A DNA stretch of 64,000 nt from Lachnospiraceae bacterium. Lineage in GTDB: Bacteria; Bacillota; Clostridia; Lachnospirales; Lachnospiraceae. Where the stretch lies: NCBI GenBank assembly GCA_028693165.1, contig JAQUVX010000017.1:25712-89711 (forward strand), in the 5' to 3' direction. Of the stretch, positions 25,100 through 32,901 are shown piece by piece. Each line of letters starts with the position of its first letter. Position 1 is the stretch's first letter. Below the pieces are notes generated by a model. It was not told the origin of the DNA, ran no database searches, and was given only the letters and a program-made list of their open reading frames with translations. The position numbers and the translations under genes are program-made.

Positions 25100-26392
25100 A
25101 TGAATGCGACAGCGATTGCTTTGCTTCTGATTCCGTTTTTTATTATGATTTTATTAGGGTTTCATATTCCCTATGCCATGATTGCTTCGGCTTCCTTGAC
25201 TATGTTTTATTTAAAGTTATCACCGACACAGATTATCAATACGCTGGTTGACAGCGTGGATGGATTCACTTTTCTTGCGATTCCGTTTTTCATTCTGTCA
25301 GGAGATATTATGGCGCGCGGCGGAATCTCTGACCGTCTGATTCTTTTGGCGGATGCACTGGTTGGTTGGATGCGCGGCGGACTTGCCATGGTAAATATTA
25401 TGGCCTCGATTTTCTTTGGAGGAATCTCCGGATCTGCGACTGCGGATACGGCTTCTCTGGGGGCGATTCTGATTCCTATGATGCACAAACAGGGCTATGA
25501 CAATGAGTTCTCTACTGCGGTTACGATGACCAGCAGCGTGCAGGGCATGTTGATTCCACCAAGCCATAACATGATCATTTACGCGATGGCAGCAGGTGGA
25601 ATCTCAGTCAGTGCGCTCTTCATGGCAGGCATTGTACCGGGTGTGATGCTTGGTATCGCACTGATGATCTTCAGTTATTATTTGTCGGTAAAACGGAACT
25701 ATCCGAAGGGAACACCATTTTCACTGGGGAATGTAGCCCATGCGCTCAGCAAATCGATCTGGGGGCTTGGAACAGTCTTGATTGTTGTGATCGGAGTGGT
25801 CATGGGAATCTTTACGCCGACAGAGAGTGCGGCAATAGCCTGTCTTTATGCACTGATTGTCTCGGTATTTATCTATCATGAACTGACCTGGAAGGAACTT
25901 TATAAGGTTATTAAAAGCAGCTTGAAGACCTTGTCTACGGTATTGATTCTGATTGCAGCCTCCGGACCTTTTGGTTTCTGCATTACCTATCTCCAGATTC
26001 CGAGTATGGTCGTAAATGGTCTGCTGGGATTGACAGACAGCAAATTCCTGCTGCTGCTTTTGATCAATCTGATCATTTTGGTGCTTGGAATGATTCTGGG
26101 CATGGCCTCTATTATCGTTATTGTAACTCCGATTTTGATGCCGGTACTTCTGAGCATTGGTTTGAACCCGATTCAGTTTGGCGCGATTCTGATCTTAAAC
26201 TGCGGTATAGGTCTGATCACGCCGCCGGTAGGAGGTGTCCTTTTCATAGGAAGTGGAATTTCCGGTGTGCCGATGGAGCGGCTGGTGAAACATACGTTCC
26301 CGTTTCTGGTAGTGATGTTTGTTGTATTGATGCTGATCACGTATATTCCGGCGATCACACTGACACTGCCCGGAATACTTGGTTTATTGTAA
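25100..26392 (+). CDS. TRAP transporter large permease (DctM type)
   Basis: A 430-residue protein with about 12 hydrophobic segments. Family motifs include FLAIPFFILSGDIMARGGISDRL, FGGISGSATADTASLGAILIPMM and IGLITPPVGGVLF. Together with DctP and DctQ it forms a sodium- or proton-driven importer. The RBS AAAGGAGG overlaps the dctQ end. The sulfatase gene starts 11 bases downstream. Confidence 0.93.
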   Translation: MNATAIALLLIPFFIMILLGFHIPYAMIASASLTMFYLKLSPTQIINTLVDSVDGFTFLAIPFFILSGDIMARGGISDRLILLADALVGWMRGGLAMVNIMASIFFGGISGSATADTASLGAILIPMMHKQGYDNEFSTAVTMTSSVQGMLIPPSHNMIIYAMAAGGISVSALFMAGIVPGVMLGIALMIFSYYLSVKRNYPKGTPFSLGNVAHALSKSIWGLGTVLIVVIGVVMGIFTPTESAAIACLYALIVSVFIYHELTWKELYKVIKSSLKTLSTVLILIAASGPFGFCITYLQIPSMVVNGLLGLTDSKFLLLLLINLIILVLGMILGMASIIVIVTPILMPVLLSIGLNPIQFGAILILNCGIGLITPPVGGVLFIGSGISGVPMERLVKHTFPFLVVMFVVLMLITYIPAITLTLPGILGLL

Positions 26393-26402
26393 AGGAGAGA
26401 AA

Positions 26403-27857
26403 ATGAGCAATCAGAAAAATGTTCTTATGATTTGCACAGATCATTGGTCGGGATCTTTGCTTGGTTGTGCAGGAAGAACGGATATTATGACACCGACGCT
26501 GGATTATCTGGCAAATAATGGTGTGTGGTTTGAGAATTTTTACAGTGAGTGCCCGGTCTGTATTCCTGCCAGACGAACCATGATGACAGGCTTGTCACCC
26601 AGATCACATGGGGATCGCGTCTACTCGGATCATATGAGGATGCCGGAGGTTCCGACACTGGCGCAGACATTTCACGAGCAGGGATATCAGACGATGGCGG
26701 TCGGAAAACTGCATGTATATCCGCAGAGAGACCGGATCGGATTTGATGATGTGATTCTGGCAGAGGAGGGACGTTATGAGCTGGGAACAGTTGATGATTA
26801 TCAGATCTGGCTGGGTGAGCAGGGATTCATAGGGCAGGAATTCCTGCACTCGATGGGAAACAACACGTATTATACCCGGCCATGGCATCTGCCGGATCGG
26901 ACGCATCCGACCAACTGGGTTACCATGGAGATGATGAAGCAGATCAAGCGAAAAGACCCGACGAAACCATTTTTTTATTACTGTTCTTATCAGTTCCCGC
27001 ATCCGCCGCTGGTTCCGCTTCAGACCTATCTGGATATGTATTCCGAGGAGGAGATTAAACCGCCGACTGACCAGGACTGGCTGGACGACAGTCATATCTT
27101 TAAGGCGATGTGTGCCCAGGCCAGTATTTATTCGAAGAAGGAACAGCGCAGAGCCAGACGGGCATTCTTTGCACAGTGCACCCATATTGATTACCAGATT
27201 CGTCTGCTTGTGGGAACGCTGCGGGAGTGTGGTCTGTTGGATGATACGATTCTGGTTTTTACCAGTGATCACGGAGATATGCTGTTTGATCACGGAATGG
27301 TTGCAAAGCGCTGCTTTTATGAAGAAGCGGCCTGTGTGCCGTTCATTCTCTCAGGGAAACCGATGCAGCCGTGGAAGGGGAGAGTAGAGACGAAGCTGGC
27401 AGGAATGGGCGATCTGATGCCGACACTTCTGAATCTCTGTGGGCTGTCCATTCCGTCGACCGTGGAGGGGATTCCTCTGATGACGGAACAGACGCACGAG
27501 TATCTTTATGGGGAGATAAGTGAAGGAGAAAAAGCGACTCGCATGATTCGGTGGCAGAACTATAAGCTGATTTATTACCCATGTGGAAACGTGTTGCAGC
27601 TTTTTGATCTGGAGAAAGATCCGAAGGAAACACATAATTTCGCGGCGGATGCCGGTTATGAGGCGATTCTGAAGAAGATGGTGCAACAGATGATTAGCTG
27701 TCTGCATGACGGTGACCTGGAATGGATCAGAGATGGGAAGCTGATTGGATTTGATGGTGGAGACTATGTAGAAAAGGCGGATTATGGAATGTATAATCAG
27801 CGAGGCTACCACTGGCCGACTCCTGGCGGGTATTCGAACCAGGGAAAGAATGCGTAA
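26403..27857 (+). CDS. Sulfatase, formylglycine-dependent (Cys type)
   Basis: A 484-residue alkaline-phosphatase-superfamily enzyme with the sulfatase signature C53-x-P-x-R57 (CPVCIPARRTMMTG); Cys53 must be converted to formylglycine. Metal ligands are ICTDHW (N-terminal Asp) and FTSDHGDMLFDHGM (Asp-His). MAVGKLH supplies the Lys/His pair. There is no signal peptide, so it acts in the cytoplasm after import by the TRAP transporter, 11 bases upstream. No maturase (anSME) gene is in the window, so maturation must come from elsewhere. The substrate could be a sulfated sugar or small sulfate ester; phosphonate monoester hydrolase activity is an alternative in this superfamily. Confidence 0.9.
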   Translation: MSNQKNVLMICTDHWSGSLLGCAGRTDIMTPTLDYLANNGVWFENFYSECPVCIPARRTMMTGLSPRSHGDRVYSDHMRMPEVPTLAQTFHEQGYQTMAVGKLHVYPQRDRIGFDDVILAEEGRYELGTVDDYQIWLGEQGFIGQEFLHSMGNNTYYTRPWHLPDRTHPTNWVTMEMMKQIKRKDPTKPFFYYCSYQFPHPPLVPLQTYLDMYSEEEIKPPTDQDWLDDSHIFKAMCAQASIYSKKEQRRARRAFFAQCTHIDYQIRLLVGTLRECGLLDDTILVFTSDHGDMLFDHGMVAKRCFYEEAACVPFILSGKPMQPWKGRVETKLAGMGDLMPTLLNLCGLSIPSTVEGIPLMTEQTHEYLYGEISEGEKATRMIRWQNYKLIYYPCGNVLQLFDLEKDPKETHNFAADAGYEAILKKMVQQMISCLHDGDLEWIRDGKLIGFDGGDYVEKADYGMYNQRGYHWPTPGGYSNQGKNA

Positions 27858-27873
27858 ATAAGTATAGAGAAGA

Positions 27874-27917
27874 TGGGTGTTCCTGAATGATGGGGACACC
27901 TGTTTTAGCTTTTTACA
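27874..27917 (+). terminator. Terminator of the TRAP-sulfatase operon
   Basis: GGGTGTTCC pairs with GGGGACACC (with wobble) and is followed by TGTTTTAGCTTTTT. Confidence 0.65.
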
Positions 27918-27978
27918 CGAAATGGAGGCAGTGTAAGAAATTTCACTTCCAGTCCGGCAGCAGATTTTTTCAGGTTGG

Positions 27979-28164
27979 TTAACGGTTGAAGCGAATCGGC
28001 TTAGGTGTCAAATTGACCTCGTCAGGGTTAAAGCACCTAAGCTGAAGTGCTTTTAAAGTGTCTTCGCCGAAGGCCGCTAGGGCCAGAGCATACGGTGTTT
28101 TACCACCAAAACTTTCACGAGGGATGCTCAATAAAACCAAATAGCTCTTATGGTTTATATGAAC
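27979..28164 (-). pseudogene. IS30-family transposase C-terminal remnant
   Basis: On the minus strand a stop-free stretch of about 60 codons ends at 27979. It contains IPRESFGGKTPYALALAAFG, followed by EDTLKALQLRCFNPDEVNLT. This resembles the end of clostridial IS30-type transposases (PRE/K-S-L-x-x-x-TPYELF...GEEFLxxLGI...PDEVxLxP). The catalytic DDE core is absent and a stop bounds the fragment at 28165, so it is a relic. It marks the junction between the sulfatase locus and the GntR/DcuC locus. The gap 27858-28259 holds nothing else recognisable. Confidence 0.6.
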
Positions 28165-28259
28165 TTATTTGGATTAAGAAAATTGTGTCCAAGACAGGAT
28201 CAGCGTGCATCTTGAAAGCAGCGCAGCAGGAGTACCATGTGAGAAGAATGGGTTGGATC

Positions 28260-28952
28260 TTACTCCATAGAATTTAACAAATGCAGATGCATCAGATCCT
28301 TTGCTTTCTCGGCGTCATGGCTGGCGATTGCACGGCAGATTTTGTCGTGTGTAGATTGACGCGGCTTTTTCGTTAAACGCTTCTTGAACGTCTCTTCGTC
28401 ATAGCTGAACGATATGGACTGAATAATAATCGGCATCAACCGTTCCAATACCGGATTGTGACAGGTTCGGCAGAGCATGATATGAAATGCAAGATCTTTC
28501 TCATGCAGCTTCTGGATGATATCGGCGGAAGTGTCTGCGCCCTTGAGTGTTTCATCAAGCTTATTAATGTCCGCGGATAATTTTTCGAGTGTCCGGATCT
28601 CACTGTCACTGGCACGCAGTGCAGACATGGCGGAAACTTCGGGTTCAAAAATCAATCTGGTTTCATACAGATAATGATTGAGATCATCAATATCAGCAAA
28701 GTTCAGTCCTAAAGGGTCGCTGGTCAGACCTGGAAGGCGGCACACGTAAGTGCCTTTTCCTCTTTGGATTTCGAGAGTGCCCTTCGAAATAAGAGATTTG
28801 ATGGCTTCACGCACTGTGGAGCGGCTTACTTCGTAGTGGATCATTAAATCCTGTTCGTTTGGTATCTGATCCCCTGGTTTTAAGTTTCCTTCTATGATTT
28901 GTGTCTCCAGATCATTAACAATTTTTGTTGACAATGTTTGTCCCTTTGCCAT
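28260..28952 (-). CDS. GntR family regulator, FadR/FCD subfamily
   Basis: A 230-residue regulator. The N-terminal winged HTH reads IPNEQDLMIHYEVSRSTVREAIKSLISKGTLEIQRGKGTYV (residues about 30-70). The C-terminal all-helical FCD domain has EPEVSAMSALRAS, DLAFHIMLCRTCHNPVLERL and a C-terminal His in HDKICRAIASHD; Asp/His residues usually bind a metal and an acid ligand. The RBS AAGGAGT is 9 bases from the start. It is divergent from the DcuC-like gene and probably controls it. Confidence 0.9.
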   Translation of the reverse strand: MAKGQTLSTKIVNDLETQIIEGNLKPGDQIPNEQDLMIHYEVSRSTVREAIKSLISKGTLEIQRGKGTYVCRLPGLTSDPLGLNFADIDDLNHYLYETRLIFEPEVSAMSALRASDSEIRTLEKLSADINKLDETLKGADTSADIIQKLHEKDLAFHIMLCRTCHNPVLERLMPIIIQSISFSYDEETFKKRLTKKPRQSTHDKICRAIASHDAEKAKDLMHLHLLNSME

Positions 28953-29124
28953 GAGAGATACTCCTTATTGATCGTTATTAGAAATAGTATAGCACAGAAG
29001 TATTATTTTGTGTGAGTAAAATTACCGCATCACTTGAAGTGCTATAAAAATACAACTGTTTTTTGGGCAATATGTATAGAAAAAGAAGAGGTAAAAGAAA
29101 AATTATAAATATTATAAATAAATA

Positions 29125-29153
29125 TTGACATCTTGAGTGATACATGGTACATT
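29125..29153 (+). promoter_or_regulatory. Promoter and putative GntR operator for the DcuC-PatB operon
   Basis: TTGACA (29125-29130), a 17-bp spacer and TACATT (29148-29153). A dyad TGAT-x18-ATCA around TACATGGTACATTATATA spans the -10 and is a candidate operator. The following CAGACGTCAGACGACGTACG run is unusually repetitive. Confidence 0.6.
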
Positions 29154-29223
29154 ATATACATCAGACGTCAGACGACGTACGACGGCCGCGTATTACTTAC
29201 AATTTTATTCTAAGGAGGGTTTT

Positions 29224-30603
29224 ATGAGCGACATACTATTTGTTTTATTGACAGCGCTGTTTATTGGAATAGCAGCGATTATGATTGTGAGGAAGACAGA
29301 TTCCAAGCTTACTTTTTTCTTCATAGGTACACTTGCATTGTTTACAGTAACATTGATTACTGGAAACTCGGTACTGGGTGAGGACACAACCGGCAATATC
29401 TATGTTGATGTAATTGATGTGATCCGAATAAAGTTCGTAAGCCAGGTTAAGGGAACCGGTATCCGCCTGATGATTGTTGCTTCTTATGTTTCGCTGATGA
29501 CACATATCAAGGCATCAAAGGTGTTGGCAGCGGCCGTTGCAAAAGTTCTTGTGAAGCTGAGAAAACCATATATGATTCTTGGTGGTGCTTTTATTGCAGG
29601 ATGTATTCTTAAGATTTTTATTACGAGCCAGGTGTCTCTTGGACTTTTGTTTATGGCAACTATTTTCCCGATTCTGATCTCTTTGGGTGTAAGTAAGTTA
29701 AGTGCTACCGTTGTTCTGATCGCGATTGGTATGATGGACTGGGGGCCAAACGACAGTTCCGCCATCTTTGGAGCTACCGACGTCTTAGGCGTTACCCCGA
29801 TGGAGTTTTTCCTGAACTATGAAATTTATGTATGTGTGGCGGTTATAGTTGTTATGGCGATTTTCTATGCAGTATATTTTAAGTACATGGATAAGAAGGA
29901 GTTTGGAGAGAGCGCTGCGACTCAGACGATTGATGCATCGTCCTTCTCGCCAAGGGATTATGGAGTGCCGTTGTTCTATGGATTCTTCCCTTTGATTCCA
30001 TTGATCCTTGTAATTGCAGGCAATATTACTTCGGTTAATTTTGATATTATCACAGCAAACGTAATCGGCTTTTTCATAGTGTTTATCTGTGAGCTGATCG
30101 TAAATAAGAACGTTCAGATTTTGGGTGACCACTTGAAAAATGTTTTTGAGTGGATGGGTAAATTCTTTACGAATGTTGTGGTTTTGATGGTTGCAGCAGC
30201 CGTATTTGCAGAAGCAATCAAACAGCTTAAGGGGATTGATATTATCACAGGATGGATTTCACATATGACGGGCGCGACCTTGATCGCAATGGTTATGCTT
30301 AGTGTTCTGATTCTTGCGACTGCAATTTTGACAGGAAGTGGACAGGCACCATGGATGGCATTTGGTCCATTGACGCCAAATATTGCAAGTGTTCTTGGAA
30401 TCAACACGGCGGCACTCGCTATTCCAATGCACTTGACAGGCGGTATTGCAAGATGCTGCTCGCCATTCTGTGCAGGCGTTATTGCGATCAGTGGTGTGGC
30501 TGAGGTGGAGATTGGCGACGTTGTAAAGCGTAATATTGTACCAATGTTGGTTGCATATGTGACACAGCTTGTTGCCACCTATATCATTTTTGTAATCATG
30601 TAA
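29224..30603 (+). CDS. DcuC family C4-dicarboxylate carrier-like transporter
   Basis: A 459-residue membrane protein with about 12 hydrophobic segments, resembling the DcuC/AbgT-related carriers (PF03606): MMDWGPNDSSAIFGATDVLGV, GSGQAPWMAFGPLTPNIA and HLTGGIARCCSPFCAGVIAI are substrate-cavity-like loops. The start at 29224 has AAGGAGG upstream; the longer frame from 29137 would cover the promoter. It is followed 31 bases later by a C-S lyase gene, so the transported compound may be an amino-acid-like thioether or a C4 acid. That link is inference. Confidence 0.8.
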   Translation: MSDILFVLLTALFIGIAAIMIVRKTDSKLTFFFIGTLALFTVTLITGNSVLGEDTTGNIYVDVIDVIRIKFVSQVKGTGIRLMIVASYVSLMTHIKASKVLAAAVAKVLVKLRKPYMILGGAFIAGCILKIFITSQVSLGLLFMATIFPILISLGVSKLSATVVLIAIGMMDWGPNDSSAIFGATDVLGVTPMEFFLNYEIYVCVAVIVVMAIFYAVYFKYMDKKEFGESAATQTIDASSFSPRDYGVPLFYGFFPLIPLILVIAGNITSVNFDIITANVIGFFIVFICELIVNKNVQILGDHLKNVFEWMGKFFTNVVVLMVAAAVFAEAIKQLKGIDIITGWISHMTGATLIAMVMLSVLILATAILTGSGQAPWMAFGPLTPNIASVLGINTAALAIPMHLTGGIARCCSPFCAGVIAISGVAEVEIGDVVKRNIVPMLVAYVTQLVATYIIFVIM

Positions 30604-30634
30604 CCAGATTGGTTAAAAGACAGGAGAAGAAAAG

Positions 30635-31804
30635 ATGAAACATAATTTTGATGAAATTATCGATAGAAGAGTATCAGAATGTAAAAAATATGAGCCGGCT
30701 TATCCGAAGGATGTTATTCCGATGTGGATTGCAGATACTGATTTTGCAGTGCCGGATGAAATTGCAAATGCGATTGCGGAAAGAGCAAAGCATCCCTGTT
30801 ACGGATATCCGGTGGAAAGCTTTGAATTTGAGAAATCAGCAGCAGGATGGGAAAAAAAGCGGTTTGGCTGGGACGTGAAACCAGAGTGGGTAAAATATTC
30901 AAATGGTGTGCTGCCATTCTTTGTATATGCAATTCGCGCATTTGCGTATCCGGGAGATAAAGTGTTATTTCAGTCGCCTGTGTACCCGCCATTTTATGCA
31001 ATCACAAGAAACAATGGCTGCCATATTGTCACCAATCCGCTTGTTCAGGATGAAGATGGCAAGTATCAGATTGATTTCGAAGATCTCGAAGACAAATTGA
31101 AAGATCCGAGAGTGAAGCTCTTCTTCCTTTGCAACCCGCATAATCCGGTGATGAGATCCTATTCATTGGAGGAACTGACAAAAATCGGGGATTTGTGTTT
31201 GAAGCATCATGTTCTGGTTATATCAGATGAAATTCATTGTGATCTGGTATATAAAGGTCACAAACATATTCCATTTGCATCTATTTCAGAGAAATTTGCA
31301 GATAATAGTATGGTGCTGATCAACCCAAGTAAAACGTTCAATATTGCCGGATTCAGAACAGGCGCCGCGATTATTCCGAATGAACAGTTGCGGAATAAAA
31401 TCCAGACAATGATAGAAGATAATAAGAACTACGGACGCACCATCTTCGGTATGCTTTCCTTTATCACAGCCTACAATGAGTGTGAATATTATGCAGATGA
31501 GATGATCGAGTATCTGGAGGAAAATCAGCAATATACAGTTGATTTTATAAAGGAGCGCATCCCAAGAATCAAGCTGGCAGATCCGGAGGCAACCTATTTG
31601 TTATGGTTAGACTGCAGAGATCTGAAGCTGAGCCAGCCGGAGCTGACAAAGTTCTTCTTTGAGAAGGCGAAGCTGGGACTGAATGACGGGTCGACCTTTG
31701 GCAGTGAGGGAATTGGATTCATGAGAATGAATATTGCATGCCCGAAAGCAACGCTTGTTGAGGCTTTGAACAGACTCGAAAAAGCGGTGAACGAATTGAA
31801 TTAA
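30635..31804 (+). CDS. MalY/PatB family PLP-dependent aminotransferase / C-S beta-lyase
   Basis: A 389-residue fold-type I PLP enzyme. DVIPMWIADTDFAVPDEI is the typical PatB/MalY start. The PLP lysine is Lys233 in NPSKTFNIAGFR, with ISDEIHCDLVY (Asp/Tyr cofactor contacts) and CNPHNPV before it. Members cleave cystathionine or other cysteine S-conjugates to a thiol, pyruvate and ammonia; some are transaminases. It shares an operon with the DcuC-like carrier under the GntR regulator. The RBS is CAGGAGAAGAAAAG. Confidence 0.9.
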   Translation: MKHNFDEIIDRRVSECKKYEPAYPKDVIPMWIADTDFAVPDEIANAIAERAKHPCYGYPVESFEFEKSAAGWEKKRFGWDVKPEWVKYSNGVLPFFVYAIRAFAYPGDKVLFQSPVYPPFYAITRNNGCHIVTNPLVQDEDGKYQIDFEDLEDKLKDPRVKLFFLCNPHNPVMRSYSLEELTKIGDLCLKHHVLVISDEIHCDLVYKGHKHIPFASISEKFADNSMVLINPSKTFNIAGFRTGAAIIPNEQLRNKIQTMIEDNKNYGRTIFGMLSFITAYNECEYYADEMIEYLEENQQYTVDFIKERIPRIKLADPEATYLLWLDCRDLKLSQPELTKFFFEKAKLGLNDGSTFGSEGIGFMRMNIACPKATLVEALNRLEKAVNELN

Positions 31805-31816
31805 ACGTGTGATGTA

Positions 31817-31868
31817 AAGGGCATATATGCTTAAACGGTCTTGAGGACGTTAGCAGTATGCCCTTTCT
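31817..31868 (+). terminator. Terminator between the PatB gene and the TAXI gene
   Basis: GGGCATATATGCT pairs with AGCAGTATGCCC with few defects, followed by TTTCTATTTTA. Partial read-through is possible because no good promoter is seen before the next gene. Confidence 0.75.
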
Positions 31869-31891
31869 ATTTTATACGGACAGGAGTGAGT

Positions 31892-32887
31892 ATGAAGATA
31901 AGGATCGATTCAAATTGGATTTATATAATACTGCTTACCGCGTTAATTGGCGTTTCCGTATCCAATAATACGGCAGTCAGTCTAAGCGGATATTCCACAG
32001 ACAATCTTTCGATCGTTTCGGGCAACAGTGGAGGAACTTATTACTACATCGCTGCCGGCCAGGCAAAAATTCTCTCAGATACGATCAACGGACTGCAGGT
32101 AACAACACAGTCAACCAGTGGTTCACCTACAGAAAATATGACACTTGTCGAGCAGAACCCTTCAACCCTTGGTATTGTGACTGTGGATGGATTTTATTAT
32201 GCACAGCAGGGAGATAAGGAGCGCGGTTTCGACCATCCGATTCCGGGACTTCGCGCTATTTTAGTAGGACATACCGCATATCTTTACGGTTTGTCACTTG
32301 CAGACTCCGGGATTGCCACGTATGAGGATATGGTTGGAAAACGCATCTCGGTACCGCCTGTAGGTAGTACCACATATTATATGGCACTGGCTATTATAAA
32401 TGCGTATGGAGGAAATGAAGCTAATTCCAAGATCATTCCCATGTCTTCCAGCGAGCAGGCGGATGCATTGAAGGACGGAACTGTGGATGTTGCATTTATG
32501 GCCGGAGGAATTCCACAGGCAACGGTTACGGATCTGGATTATGCAGTCAACTTAAAGTTCTTGTCTCTTGATAACGCTATGATTGCTAATTTGGAGGCGG
32601 AATATCCATTTTGGAAAAGCAGAAGTATTAAGGCAAAAACATATTCGAAACAATCAGAAGACATGCATTGTCTGACTGTGAATACGTTATTGGCCTGCAA
32701 TGAAGCGCTGGATGCTGATGTCGTGTATGAAATCACGAAAGTTTTGAATGAAAAGGTGGATGAGCTTGCCGGGATTCATTCCAGCGGAAAAGAGTGGAAC
32801 AGAGAGACAACCGAAGAGTATCTGGATAATGATTTCCTGATATTTCACGAGGGTGCAAAGCGGTATTATGATGAAGTACGGAAGTAG
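31892..32887 (+). CDS. TAXI family TRAP transporter solute-binding protein
   Basis: A 331-residue protein with one N-terminal hydrophobic anchor or signal (residues 8-28) and no lipobox. The TAXI motif region reads IVSGNSGGTYYYIAAGQAK, followed by LVEQNPSTLGIVTVDGFYYA and GKRISVPPVGSTTYYMA. TAXI proteins bind amino acids or dicarboxylates such as glutamate or 2-oxoglutarate. The start at 31892 follows CAGGAGTGAGT. The fused permease is 15 bases downstream. Confidence 0.88.
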   Translation: MKIRIDSNWIYIILLTALIGVSVSNNTAVSLSGYSTDNLSIVSGNSGGTYYYIAAGQAKILSDTINGLQVTTQSTSGSPTENMTLVEQNPSTLGIVTVDGFYYAQQGDKERGFDHPIPGLRAILVGHTAYLYGLSLADSGIATYEDMVGKRISVPPVGSTTYYMALAIINAYGGNEANSKIIPMSSSEQADALKDGTVDVAFMAGGIPQATVTDLDYAVNLKFLSLDNAMIANLEAEYPFWKSRSIKAKTYSKQSEDMHCLTVNTLLACNEALDADVVYEITKVLNEKVDELAGIHSSGKEWNRETTEEYLDNDFLIFHEGAKRYYDEVRK

Positions 32888-32901
32888 ATCGGAGAAGTAC
32901 G

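Noticed and set aside
28047-28277. Plus-strand open frame opposite the IS30 remnant
   Set aside because: The minus-strand reading matches transposase C-termini, while the plus-strand peptide has no RBS and no recognisable features.
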